The position numbers and the translations under genes are program-made. From positions 1 through 7,548 of the forward strand of contig DASYUK010000416.1 in NCBI GenBank assembly GCA_036001325.1: DNA of 7,548 nt, in the 5' to 3' direction. The stretch comes from DASVHS01 sp036001325 (lineage in GTDB: Bacteria; Acidobacteriota; Thermoanaerobaculia; Gp7-AA8). Below, one piece after another: positions 1 through 7,548 of this stretch (position 1 is the first letter of the stretch; every line of letters starts with the position of its first letter). The notes below the pieces were generated by a model. It ran no database searches. It was not told where the DNA came from and was given only the letters and a program-made list of their open reading frames with translations.

Positions 1-75
1 CGCACAGAGAACAAACGGAAGAAAAGCGAGGACAAAACCGAGAAAGAGGCTATTCGTCGACCGGCGAGCGACCAT
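1..75 (-). CDS. N-terminus of a secreted or membrane protein (partial, cut by window edge)
   Basis: The minus strand reads ATG at 75-73 and stays open for 25 codons to the window edge, giving MVARRSTNSLFLGFVLAFLP followed by FVLCA. The basic n-region (two Arg near the start) followed by an uninterrupted hydrophobic stretch of about 16 residues (9-24) is a signal peptide or N-terminal membrane anchor. The Cys at residue 24 ends the hydrophobic run (FVLCA), so a lipoprotein signal is possible, but the context after Cys is not visible. A perfect AGGAGG lies 6 nt upstream, the best ribosome-binding site in the window, which fixes the start. It lies downstream of asnB on the same strand, separated by 214 nt. 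The mature protein is outside the window, so no function can be assigned. Confidence 0.75.
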   Translation of the reverse strand, partial: MVARRSTNSLFLGFVLAFLPFVLCA

Positions 76-81
76 AGTGAA

Positions 82-87
82 CCTCCT
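82..87 (-). promoter_or_regulatory. Shine-Dalgarno AGGAGG for the left-edge secreted protein
   Basis: The minus strand carries AGGAGG with a 6-nt spacer (TTCACT) before the ATG at 75. It is the only canonical Shine-Dalgarno sequence found in front of a gene here. This shows the host uses SD-led initiation for at least some genes, and it contrasts with the SD-less starts of the kinase, glycosyltransferase and transporter. Confidence 0.8.
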
Positions 88-152
88 CTTGGACGATGGG
101 CACACGCTAACACAAGCGTTGCGCGCTCGCCATTACAGTCCGCAAACTGAGG

Positions 153-256
153 AGCGGAGTTAAGCAGCGCCGCAGTTCGAGGAACGACGAAGACCATCGG
201 GCGCTACACCGGTCATCGCGGCGCCACGTTCCGCGACGGCGCTGCCCAACTCCGCT
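153..256 (-). ncRNA. Candidate structured RNA or UTR element: long imperfect stem-loop
   Basis: Positions 153-171 and 238-256 form a 19-bp inverted repeat with two differences (AA at 162-163 facing CC at 246-247). Read as minus-strand RNA, these two become G-U wobbles, so the stem is fully paired; read as plus-strand RNA they are A/C mismatches. Further in, 181-186 (GGAACG) pairs with 227-232 (CGTTCC), and 200-204 pairs with 221-225. That gives a basal stem, an internal loop, a second stem and a branched or apical stem. It lies 34 nt past the asnB stop and about 78 nt before the ATG of the next minus-strand gene, so it could be an asnB 3' UTR element, a 5' leader element of the secreted-protein gene, or an independent small RNA. 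No U-tract follows the stem, which argues against a simple intrinsic terminator. I do not recognise a known RNA family. Confidence 0.4.
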
Positions 257-276
257 ACTGATCACGAAAGGAGAGC

Positions 277-289
277 GGCCGTCCCGGCC
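277..289 (-). terminator. Weak hairpin directly after the asnB stop
   Basis: GGCCG (277-281) and CGGCC (285-289) form a 5-bp GC-only stem with a 3-nt loop immediately after the asnB TAA at 292-290. On the minus strand it is followed by a mixed pyrimidine stretch (GCTCTCCTTTCG), not a U-tract. It may help end transcription, but a short GC palindrome is expected by chance at this base composition. Confidence 0.2.
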
Positions 290-2131
290 TTAGTTCGCCC
301 AGCGCTCCAACCAATACTGCAGCATCACCAGAGCCCAGAGCGGGCGGGCGTGATTGGCGCGGCCGCTGCGATGCTCAGTCAGAAGGCGCGTTGCGTACGT
401 TTCGTTGATGATGCCGCGCGAACGCAGGCGCTCCGGCGCCAGCAGCCGATCGACTTCACCACGCAATCCGCGATTGATCCACGATGCGATCGGCACGCTC
501 AATCCGCGTTTGCGCCGGTAGATCACATCCTGCGGCAGCCATTTCGCCGCTGCCTTCTTCAGCAGCCATTTCGTCGTCATACGGCGGACGCGCAACTCCG
601 GCGAGAGCGACAGCGCGAACCGCGTCACATCGCGATCGAGGAACGGTGCGCGCGCTTCGACCGACGAGAGCATCGTCGCGCGATCGACTTTCACGAGAAG
701 GTTGTCTCGAAGATAGCTTCGATAGTCGACGAGCATCGCGCCGGTGAGCGGATCGAGACCTGGCGGCGCCGACGGCAGATCGGGAAGGTCCGCCGGCGCG
801 CTCGAGTAGACATCGTTCGACAGTCCCGTGCCGAACCACGACAGATGTCGCTCGATCCAGGGCCGCTCCGCATCGGTGACGAAACGCTTGAGCAGAAACT
901 CCAGCGTGACTTTCTTTCCTGACGACGGTAGCCGTCGCACCGCGCCGCGAATCGCACTGCGTAGCGGCGCCGGCAACGCGTCGTACATCGGAGCGAGCTT
1001 GTGACCGACGTAGGTCGGGTAGCCGCCAAACAGCTCGTCGGCTCCTTCACCGCTGAGAATGACCTTGACGTAGTTGCGCGCGGCGCGCGCGAGAAGGAAC
1101 GTCGGCAGAATTGCCGGATCGGCGATCGGCTCGGCGACATTTCGCGTCACGTTCTGAAGCGCCTCGAGCAGCGTCTCCTCGTCGATGCGCACCGGAACGT
1201 AACGCGTGCGCATCCGCACAGCGACGCGTGCGGCGCCGCCGCTCTCGTCGTACGACTCCTCAGCGAATTTCGCCGAAAACGTGTGCACCTTGTCGACGCC
1301 GATGACGCTCGATGCCAGCGCCGCGAGGATCGATGAATCGAGACCGCCGGAGACGAAGACGCCGACCGGTACATCGGACATCACCTGCTTGGCAATGGCC
1401 GTCTCGATGAGTTGCTGCAACTCGACGACCGCTTCGTTGACATCGCGCGGCACCGTCGTGAACTTCTCCGGCTGCCAATACCGAACGAGCTCCTCGTTTC
1501 CATTGAACGAGATGTATGAACCCGCAGGAACGCGCCGGATAGAGGCGAACATCGTGCGCGGCTCAGGGACATAGCCGAGGCGCAGGTATTCGGCGATGGC
1601 GATGGGATCGAGATCGCGCGAGACCGAAGGGTGCGCGAGAACGCTCTGCAGCTCCGAAGCGAAAACCACTTCGTGACCGACACGCGCATAGAAGAGCGGC
1701 TTCTCGCCGGCGCGATCGCGCGCCAGGATCAGCGTGCCCGTGGCATTGTCGCGAATGGCCAGCCCGAACATCCCGTCGAGCGTCGCGATCGCTTCGGTAC
1801 CGCGATCGAGGTAGAGCGGAATGATCGTTTCGACATCGGAATGCGATCGATATGGATAATCGCGATACTGCGCGCGGATCGCCGGCGCGTTGTAAATCTC
1901 GCCGTTGCACTCCAGCCAGACCTGCTCCTGCGGATCGGAGAACGGCTGGTCGGCACGCTCGTGCAGATCGATGATGCGCAGCCGCTCCGTCCCGATCGCC
2001 GCCGAGGTGTCACGCAGAACAGCCCGACCGTCAGGACCGCGGTGCCGTAGCGCCTCGCCCATGAAGTCGAGGATCGCCGGATACTGCAGAGCAGCTCCTG
2101 ACTCGCTCACCATCCCGTAGATGCCGCACAT
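290..2131 (-). CDS. asnB: Asparagine synthetase (glutamine-hydrolysing), AsnB family
   Basis: This 613-residue protein should transfer the glutamine amide nitrogen to an ATP-activated carboxylate, classically aspartate to asparagine, in the cytoplasm. Both domains look intact. The N-terminal class II glutaminase has Cys2 right after the initiator Met (MCGIYG), RHRGPDG (29-35), NGEIYN (76-81), SDVE (98-101) and ARDRAGEKPLFY (137-148). The C-terminal synthetase has the ATP-pyrophosphatase loop SGGLDSS (261-267), SGEGADELFGGY (360-371), YLRDNLLVKVDRATM (473-487) and KRGLSVPI (541-548). The length fits the long AsnB type. The start is fixed because Cys2 must become the N-terminal nucleophile. The ATG overlaps the upstream glycosyltransferase stop by one base (TGATG), so translation is probably coupled. 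Members of this family near glycan genes may amidate sugar or envelope substrates instead; the operon partner leaves that open. Fold and chemistry are certain, the physiological acceptor less so. Confidence 0.95.
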   Translation of the reverse strand: MCGIYGMVSESGAALQYPAILDFMGEALRHRGPDGRAVLRDTSAAIGTERLRIIDLHERADQPFSDPQEQVWLECNGEIYNAPAIRAQYRDYPYRSHSDVETIIPLYLDRGTEAIATLDGMFGLAIRDNATGTLILARDRAGEKPLFYARVGHEVVFASELQSVLAHPSVSRDLDPIAIAEYLRLGYVPEPRTMFASIRRVPAGSYISFNGNEELVRYWQPEKFTTVPRDVNEAVVELQQLIETAIAKQVMSDVPVGVFVSGGLDSSILAALASSVIGVDKVHTFSAKFAEESYDESGGAARVAVRMRTRYVPVRIDEETLLEALQNVTRNVAEPIADPAILPTFLLARAARNYVKVILSGEGADELFGGYPTYVGHKLAPMYDALPAPLRSAIRGAVRRLPSSGKKVTLEFLLKRFVTDAERPWIERHLSWFGTGLSNDVYSSAPADLPDLPSAPPGLDPLTGAMLVDYRSYLRDNLLVKVDRATMLSSVEARAPFLDRDVTRFALSLSPELRVRRMTTKWLLKKAAAKWLPQDVIYRRKRGLSVPIASWINRGLRGEVDRLLAPERLRSRGIINETYATRLLTEHRSGRANHARPLWALVMLQYWLERWAN

Positions 2132-3708
2132 CAGGGCGCCATTCTATTCACACCGCCCATCCTTGGCCCGTATGCGACGTAATGCGCGGCAGAGGCGATG
2201 GGTCGCAGACCGCGTGCTTCGAAGAGTGCGCGGTTCGCCTTGTCGTTGTTGCGAAGAATGTAGAGCCGCATGGCGCAGCAGCCGTCGATCGTCTGACGCA
2301 GCCATGATGTCGGCTTTAGTGGCAAGGCCGGCGCGCCGCTGAACTGACCGTAGTGTCGCGTGACGTAGTTGCTCGTGAGCTCCTCGCCATCGTCGCTGGC
2401 CACGACGATCGGACGCTCGAGATAGAACGCCAGCGATCCGGTGAAGGCCTCGACGCCGACGACGTGGATATGCGGCGACAGATATGGCTCGAGTCGCGCC
2501 GCAAATGACTTCGTCGATCGACGCTCTGCAATCGCGTCCATCAGCGGCGTCGTGACGATCGGGATCGCGATCATCGGAAGAGACAGCGCGATGACCGCAA
2601 TCTCTCTCCTGCGAACGATCGCCGCGACAATGCCGCCCACGACGAGCAGCGCGCTGAGGAGATACGCCGGCATTCTTGCGGCGGCAGCGATGATCGGATC
2701 CATTCGAAAGTGCGGCGCCGCGATCACGATGATTCCCACCACCGCGATCACGATCGCCGCCACCCGCATTCGGATCGAGCGCGCGGCGAGCAGCGCGATC
2801 GCCGGCATCAGCGGCAGCATGTACTGCGGACGCTTCGACTGCGAGATCGAGAAAAACAGGAAAGGAATCGCGATCCAGAGAAACAGAAAGATCTCATCAC
2901 GATCGCGAGGCTTGCGCATCGCCACGATTGACCACGGCAACGCACCACCGATGAGATACGGCACGAAGTACCACGGCGGGCCGGTGCGCTTGAGCGCGCC
3001 GGTTGTCAGGCGCTCGGCGGTCTCGGTCACGAGCACGTATCGCAAAAAGTCGGGCACGACTCGCTGCACCGCCGCCACCCATGGCGCGATCACCACGACG
3101 AAGAGAATCAAACCGGCGATCGACCAGATCTTCGCGAAGCGCTTGCGCCAGATCGCATAAGGAATCGCGACGAACAGCGGCACGGCCAGCGCGACCGGCC
3201 CCTTCGTCAGCACGCCGAGACCCATTGAGAGCCAGGCGATCGCGTTCCACTTCCGATCGTCGGATTCGACCGCGAAGTAAAACGCGATGATCGCCACGAC
3301 CATGAAAAACGTCAGCGCGCTGTCGAAGATCACGGTCCGAGCGAAAGCAATCGTCAGCGGCATCGATAGAAAGGCGATCACCGCAACGCATGCTTCATCG
3401 ACGCTCCACAATCGCCGCGCGAACCAGAAGATGACCGCCGCTGTCGCGAGCGTGAACAGATAGGCGGGCAATCGCGCCGCGAGCTCCGTCGCGCCGAGAA
3501 CCTCCATCGCCGCCGCCGCGGCCGCGAAGTAGACGATCGGTTTATCGAGATACGGCAACCGGTCGAGATGCGGCACCACATAGTCATTCGTCTCCGCCAT
3601 CTCCCGCGCCACCTCGGCGTTCCGCCCCTCATCGGGATCGAGCAGCGGCGCCGAGCCGAGGAGGAGACCGATGGCGATGGCGGCGACGACTGCCCAGAGT
3701 TTCAACAA
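2131..3708 (-). CDS. GT39/ArnT-like integral membrane glycosyltransferase
   Basis: This 525-residue polytopic protein of the PMT/GT39 superfamily (GT-C fold) would transfer a sugar from a polyprenyl-phosphate donor to an acceptor such as lipid A, a protein or a glycan at the outer face of the inner membrane. Residues 3-20 form the first helix, followed by DPDEGRNAEVAREM (24-37), whose acidic pair is the expected catalytic site. Next come VPHLDRLPYLDKPIVYF (45-61), the family's loop 1 block, LTKGP (167-171), and SQSKRPQYMLPLMPAIALLA (289-308), the conserved helix/loop block. About 10-12 hydrophobic segments are followed by a soluble tail (from about residue 400). The start is TTG at 3708; a downstream start would lose the first helix next to the catalytic loop, and the upstream in-frame CTG at 3726 falls inside the likely -10. 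An extended -10 lies 8 nt upstream, so the leader would be only a few nt. It is first gene of an operon with asnB. Donor and acceptor cannot be read from the sequence. Confidence 0.9.
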   Translation of the reverse strand: MLKLWAVVAAIAIGLLLGSAPLLDPDEGRNAEVAREMAETNDYVVPHLDRLPYLDKPIVYFAAAAAAMEVLGATELAARLPAYLFTLATAAVIFWFARRLWSVDEACVAVIAFLSMPLTIAFARTVIFDSALTFFMVVAIIAFYFAVESDDRKWNAIAWLSMGLGVLTKGPVALAVPLFVAIPYAIWRKRFAKIWSIAGLILFVVVIAPWVAAVQRVVPDFLRYVLVTETAERLTTGALKRTGPPWYFVPYLIGGALPWSIVAMRKPRDRDEIFLFLWIAIPFLFFSISQSKRPQYMLPLMPAIALLAARSIRMRVAAIVIAVVGIIVIAAPHFRMDPIIAAAARMPAYLLSALLVVGGIVAAIVRRREIAVIALSLPMIAIPIVTTPLMDAIAERRSTKSFAARLEPYLSPHIHVVGVEAFTGSLAFYLERPIVVASDDGEELTSNYVTRHYGQFSGAPALPLKPTSWLRQTIDGCCAMRLYILRNNDKANRALFEARGLRPIASAAHYVAYGPRMGGVNRMAP

Positions 3709-3716
3709 GACGGCGC

Positions 3717-3725
3717 AGGATAACA
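3717..3725 (-). promoter_or_regulatory. Extended -10 promoter motif for the GT39-asnB operon
   Basis: The minus strand reads TG-T-TATCCT, an extended -10 (TG-N-TANNNT). The hexamer occupies 3722-3717 and ends 8 nt before the TTG start at 3708. A start site 6-7 nt downstream would leave a leader of only 2-3 nt. No convincing -35 is seen; the place for one lies within the inverted repeat at 3730-3807. It shares CTGTTA with the divergent promoter motif on the other side of the repeat. Confidence 0.45.
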
Positions 3726-3729
3726 GTCA

Positions 3730-3814
3730 GTCGTTGGTGGTTAGTAGCTGGTAGCTGGTGCCTCAGCGCGAAAAGGCACCAGCTACTAACTATCAACTAC
3801 CAACTACCAGCTAC
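3730..3814. repeat. Heptamer-built inverted repeat in the divergent promoter gap
   Basis: Arms 3730-3763 and 3774-3807 pair in register over 34 bp: 28 Watson-Crick pairs, 3 G-T pairs and 3 mismatches. The innermost 13 bp (3751-3763 with 3774-3786) is perfect, around a 10-nt loop. Each arm is a chain of 7-nt units. The left arm reads GTCGTTG, GTGGTTA, GTAGCTG, GTAGCTG. The right arm reads CAGCTAC, TAACTAT, CAACTAC, CAACTAC, with a fifth unit, CAGCTAC, at 3808-3814. The consensus unit is GTAGYTG and its complement. It fills the space between the two divergent -10 motifs, where -35 boxes and operators would lie. It is not a CRISPR: the units are contiguous and have no spacers. It resembles heptanucleotide short tandem repeats known from some bacterial genomes. 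Confidence 0.9.
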
Positions 3815-3819
3815 CGGCC

Positions 3820-3828
3820 TGTTAACAT
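3820..3828 (+). promoter_or_regulatory. Extended -10 promoter motif for the kinase gene
   Basis: The plus strand reads TG-T-TAACAT, with the hexamer at 3823-3828, five nt before the ATG at 3834. This is the spacing expected when transcription begins at, or within a base or two of, the A of the start codon, giving a leaderless mRNA. That agrees with the absence of any Shine-Dalgarno sequence. No good -35 is visible 17 nt upstream, where the heptamer repeat lies. Confidence 0.45.
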
Positions 3829-3833
3829 TGTTC

Positions 3834-6538
<2,705 letters not shown>

Positions 6539-6542
<4 letters not shown>

Positions 6543-6627
6543 GTCGTGGGTCGTAGGTCGCAGGTACCGTGGGCCTCTGCGTTCCTGCGATGCAGCCCCC
6601 GGTACCAACGACCTACGACCTACGACC
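6539..6627. repeat. Second heptamer-built inverted repeat, between kinase and transporter genes
   Basis: Arms 6542-6573 and 6596-6627 pair at 28 of 32 positions around a 22-nt loop, which itself contains CTGC (6577-6580) and GCAG (6592-6595) as a small inner stem. The left arm is a chain of 7-nt units from 6539: GTAGGTC, GTGGGTC, GTAGGTC, GCAGGTA. The right arm ends with two perfect GACCTAC units and a partial third. Both arms contain GGTACC. The kinase TAG stop (6540-6542) is part of the first unit, and the repeat ends 6 nt before the next ATG, so it covers nearly the whole intergenic gap. No U-tract follows, so intrinsic termination is not evident. The design matches the repeat at 3730-3814 but with a different unit. 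Confidence 0.9.
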
Positions 6628-6633
6628 GTTCCG

Positions 6634-7401
6634 ATGATCGAGACGCTCGCGATTGTCCTTGCCGCCATCATCGCAGGCGCGATCAATTCCATCGCCGGCG
6701 GCGGAACACTCATCTCCTTTCCGGCGCTGGTGTGGGCCGGCCGCGCTCCGATCATCGCGAACGCGACGAACACCGTCGCGCTCTGGCCCGGCTCGTTCGC
6801 CGGGATGGTCGGATTCCGGCGCGAGCTATCGACGATCCGTCGATGGCTTCTGCTGCTGACGATTCCATCACTCGCAGGAGGGGCGCTCGGTGCGTGGCTG
6901 CTACTTCGCACACCGGAGAGAACGTTCGAGCGCATTGTGCCGTTGCTCATCTTCATCGCCACGATTCTTCTCGCCGCGCAGGAGTTCATCTCCAAACGCC
7001 TCGGCACTGTGGCCCGTGCGCACGAGAATCCGACGCCCGGTTGGGTCGTGTTCGTCTTCGTCTTTCAGTTCGCCGTGGCCGTCTACGGCGGCTACTTCGG
7101 TGCGGGAATGGGCATCCTCATGCTCGCCGCGCTCGGGCTGATCGGGCTGACCGATCTGCATCAGATGAACGGACTGAAGAATCTACTCGCGATCTGCATC
7201 AACGGCGTCGCCGCGATCTATTTCGCGATCTCCGGGGCCGTGGTCTGGCGCGACGGCATCATCATGGCCGTCGGCGCCATCGCCGGCGGTTATTTCGGCG
7301 CGCGCATGGCGCGACGGCTGGGGCGCAAGTTCGTGCGCGTGTCTGTCGTCGTCATCGGTCTGGTGATGACGGTGGCGATGTTCATGCGCACGTGGTCGTG
7401 A
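6634..7401 (+). CDS. TSUP family membrane transporter (TauE/SafE-like)
   Basis: A 255-residue protein of the TSUP (DUF81, sulfite exporter TauE/SafE) family, predicted to move small anions such as sulfite, sulfonates or sulfoacetate across the inner membrane. It shows the family's internal duplication. The N-terminal half has AGAINSIAGGGTLISFPALV (14-33) and ATNTVAL (44-50). The C-terminal half has VYGGYFGAGMGILMLAALGL (150-169), then HQMNGLKNLL (176-185). About eight hydrophobic segments are visible and the length is typical. The ATG at 6634 suits the family, whose first helix starts almost at once. No Shine-Dalgarno precedes it, because the upstream 90 nt is the heptamer repeat. The gene follows the kinase on the same strand with a 91-nt gap; read-through from the kinase promoter is plausible but would have to pass the hairpin. 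Family assignment is firm; the substrate cannot be told from sequence. Confidence 0.92.
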   Translation: MIETLAIVLAAIIAGAINSIAGGGTLISFPALVWAGRAPIIANATNTVALWPGSFAGMVGFRRELSTIRRWLLLLTIPSLAGGALGAWLLLRTPERTFERIVPLLIFIATILLAAQEFISKRLGTVARAHENPTPGWVVFVFVFQFAVAVYGGYFGAGMGILMLAALGLIGLTDLHQMNGLKNLLAICINGVAAIYFAISGAVVWRDGIIMAVGAIAGGYFGARMARRLGRKFVRVSVVVIGLVMTVAMFMRTWS

Positions 7402-7431
7402 GCGAGCGCCCTGGCCACGAACGGCACCGCA

Positions 7432-7548
7432 TTACGGAGCGAGAACGTATCGCTTCATGAAGTCGACATTCCTTCGCCCCGCGTCGATGCGCAGCTTCGG
7501 CTCGCGCGGCGTGTGCGCCGGTGTACGCGGGTACGTCACCATCGTCAC
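7432..7548 (-). CDS. C-terminus of an S9 (prolyl oligopeptidase-like) serine peptidase (partial)
   Basis: The minus strand is open from the window edge to TAA at 7434-7432 and encodes 38 residues. They include TYPRTPAHTPREPKLRID and end in NVDFMKRYVLAP. The pattern Tyr-Pro, then His followed within a few residues by PREPK, then a helix ending in an aromatic-Arg-Tyr segment, matches the end of S9 alpha/beta-hydrolase peptidases. In that family this His is the catalytic histidine and the last helix ends the domain. The Ser and Asp of the triad would be outside the window. It converges on the transporter gene, with 30 nt between stop codons and no clear terminator between. Such peptidases are usually secreted and are abundant in Acidobacteriota. 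The call rests on a short segment. Confidence 0.65.
   Translation of the reverse strand: MTMVTYPRTPAHTPREPKLRIDAGRRNVDFMKRYVLAP

Noticed and set aside
350..922. A 190-codon plus-strand open frame inside asnB
   Set aside because: It is antisense to conserved AsnB sequence, extremely Arg-rich and without family features.
2441..3160. A 239-codon open frame on the plus strand inside the glycosyltransferase gene
   Set aside because: It is antisense to a clear GT39 protein; its Ile/Thr/Arg-rich composition is the mirror of Asp/Arg/Ile codons on the other strand, with no domain or ribosome-binding site.
3780..3814. Possible CRISPR-like short array (five CARCTAC-type units)
   Set aside because: The units are 7 nt and contiguous with no spacers, and they form one arm of an inverted repeat. 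There are no cas genes in the window.
7391..7419. CGTGG (7391-7395) and CCACG (7415-7419) as a terminator between the convergent genes
   Set aside because: Only five pairs with a 19-nt loop, overlapping the transporter's last codons and lacking a U-tract; expected by chance.

Overview
The window most resembles a GC-rich bacterium (roughly 60% GC by eye) of the Acidobacteriota type. The grounds are a Hanks-type Ser/Thr kinase fused through one membrane helix to a PD40/TolB-like beta-propeller, an S9 peptidase C-terminus nearby, dense packing and near-leaderless gene starts. This placement is inferred from gene content; no rRNA or other marker is present.

Layout: (1) 1-75, minus strand: the first 25 codons of a secreted or membrane-anchored protein, with a strong Shine-Dalgarno sequence and a signal-peptide-like N-terminus, cut by the window edge. 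(2) 76-289: a gene-free gap holding a long imperfect stem-loop (153-256). Its wobble pairs favour an RNA read from the minus strand. (3) 290-3708, minus strand: a two-gene operon, a GT39/ArnT-like membrane glycosyltransferase followed by a glutamine-hydrolysing asparagine synthetase (AsnB family), joined by a 1-nt TGATG overlap. (4) 3709-3833: a divergent promoter gap. A large inverted repeat built of heptamers sits between two outward-facing extended -10 motifs that share CTGTTA and lie almost on top of the start codons. (5) 3834-6542, plus strand: the transmembrane kinase with its propeller sensor. (6) 6539-6627: a second heptamer-built inverted repeat, starting inside the kinase stop codon and ending 6 nt before the next start. 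(7) 6634-7401, plus strand: a TSUP-family (TauE/SafE-like) membrane transporter. (8) 7432-7548, minus strand: the last 38 codons of an S9 (prolyl oligopeptidase-like) serine peptidase, convergent with the transporter gene.

The genes fall into two divergent units. The minus unit looks like envelope glycan or lipid-linked sugar modification plus an amidotransferase. The plus unit is a signalling kinase followed by an anion or organosulfur exporter-like protein. No direct functional link between the units is visible, beyond the shared promoter gap.

The most unusual content is non-coding. Two inverted repeats have the same design (tandem 7-nt units in both arms, 32-34 nt arms) but different unit sequences (GTAGYTG versus GTAGGTC), and they bracket the kinase gene. 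A third, non-heptameric structured element lies downstream of asnB. No CRISPR array, tRNA, rRNA, IS element or phage gene was seen.
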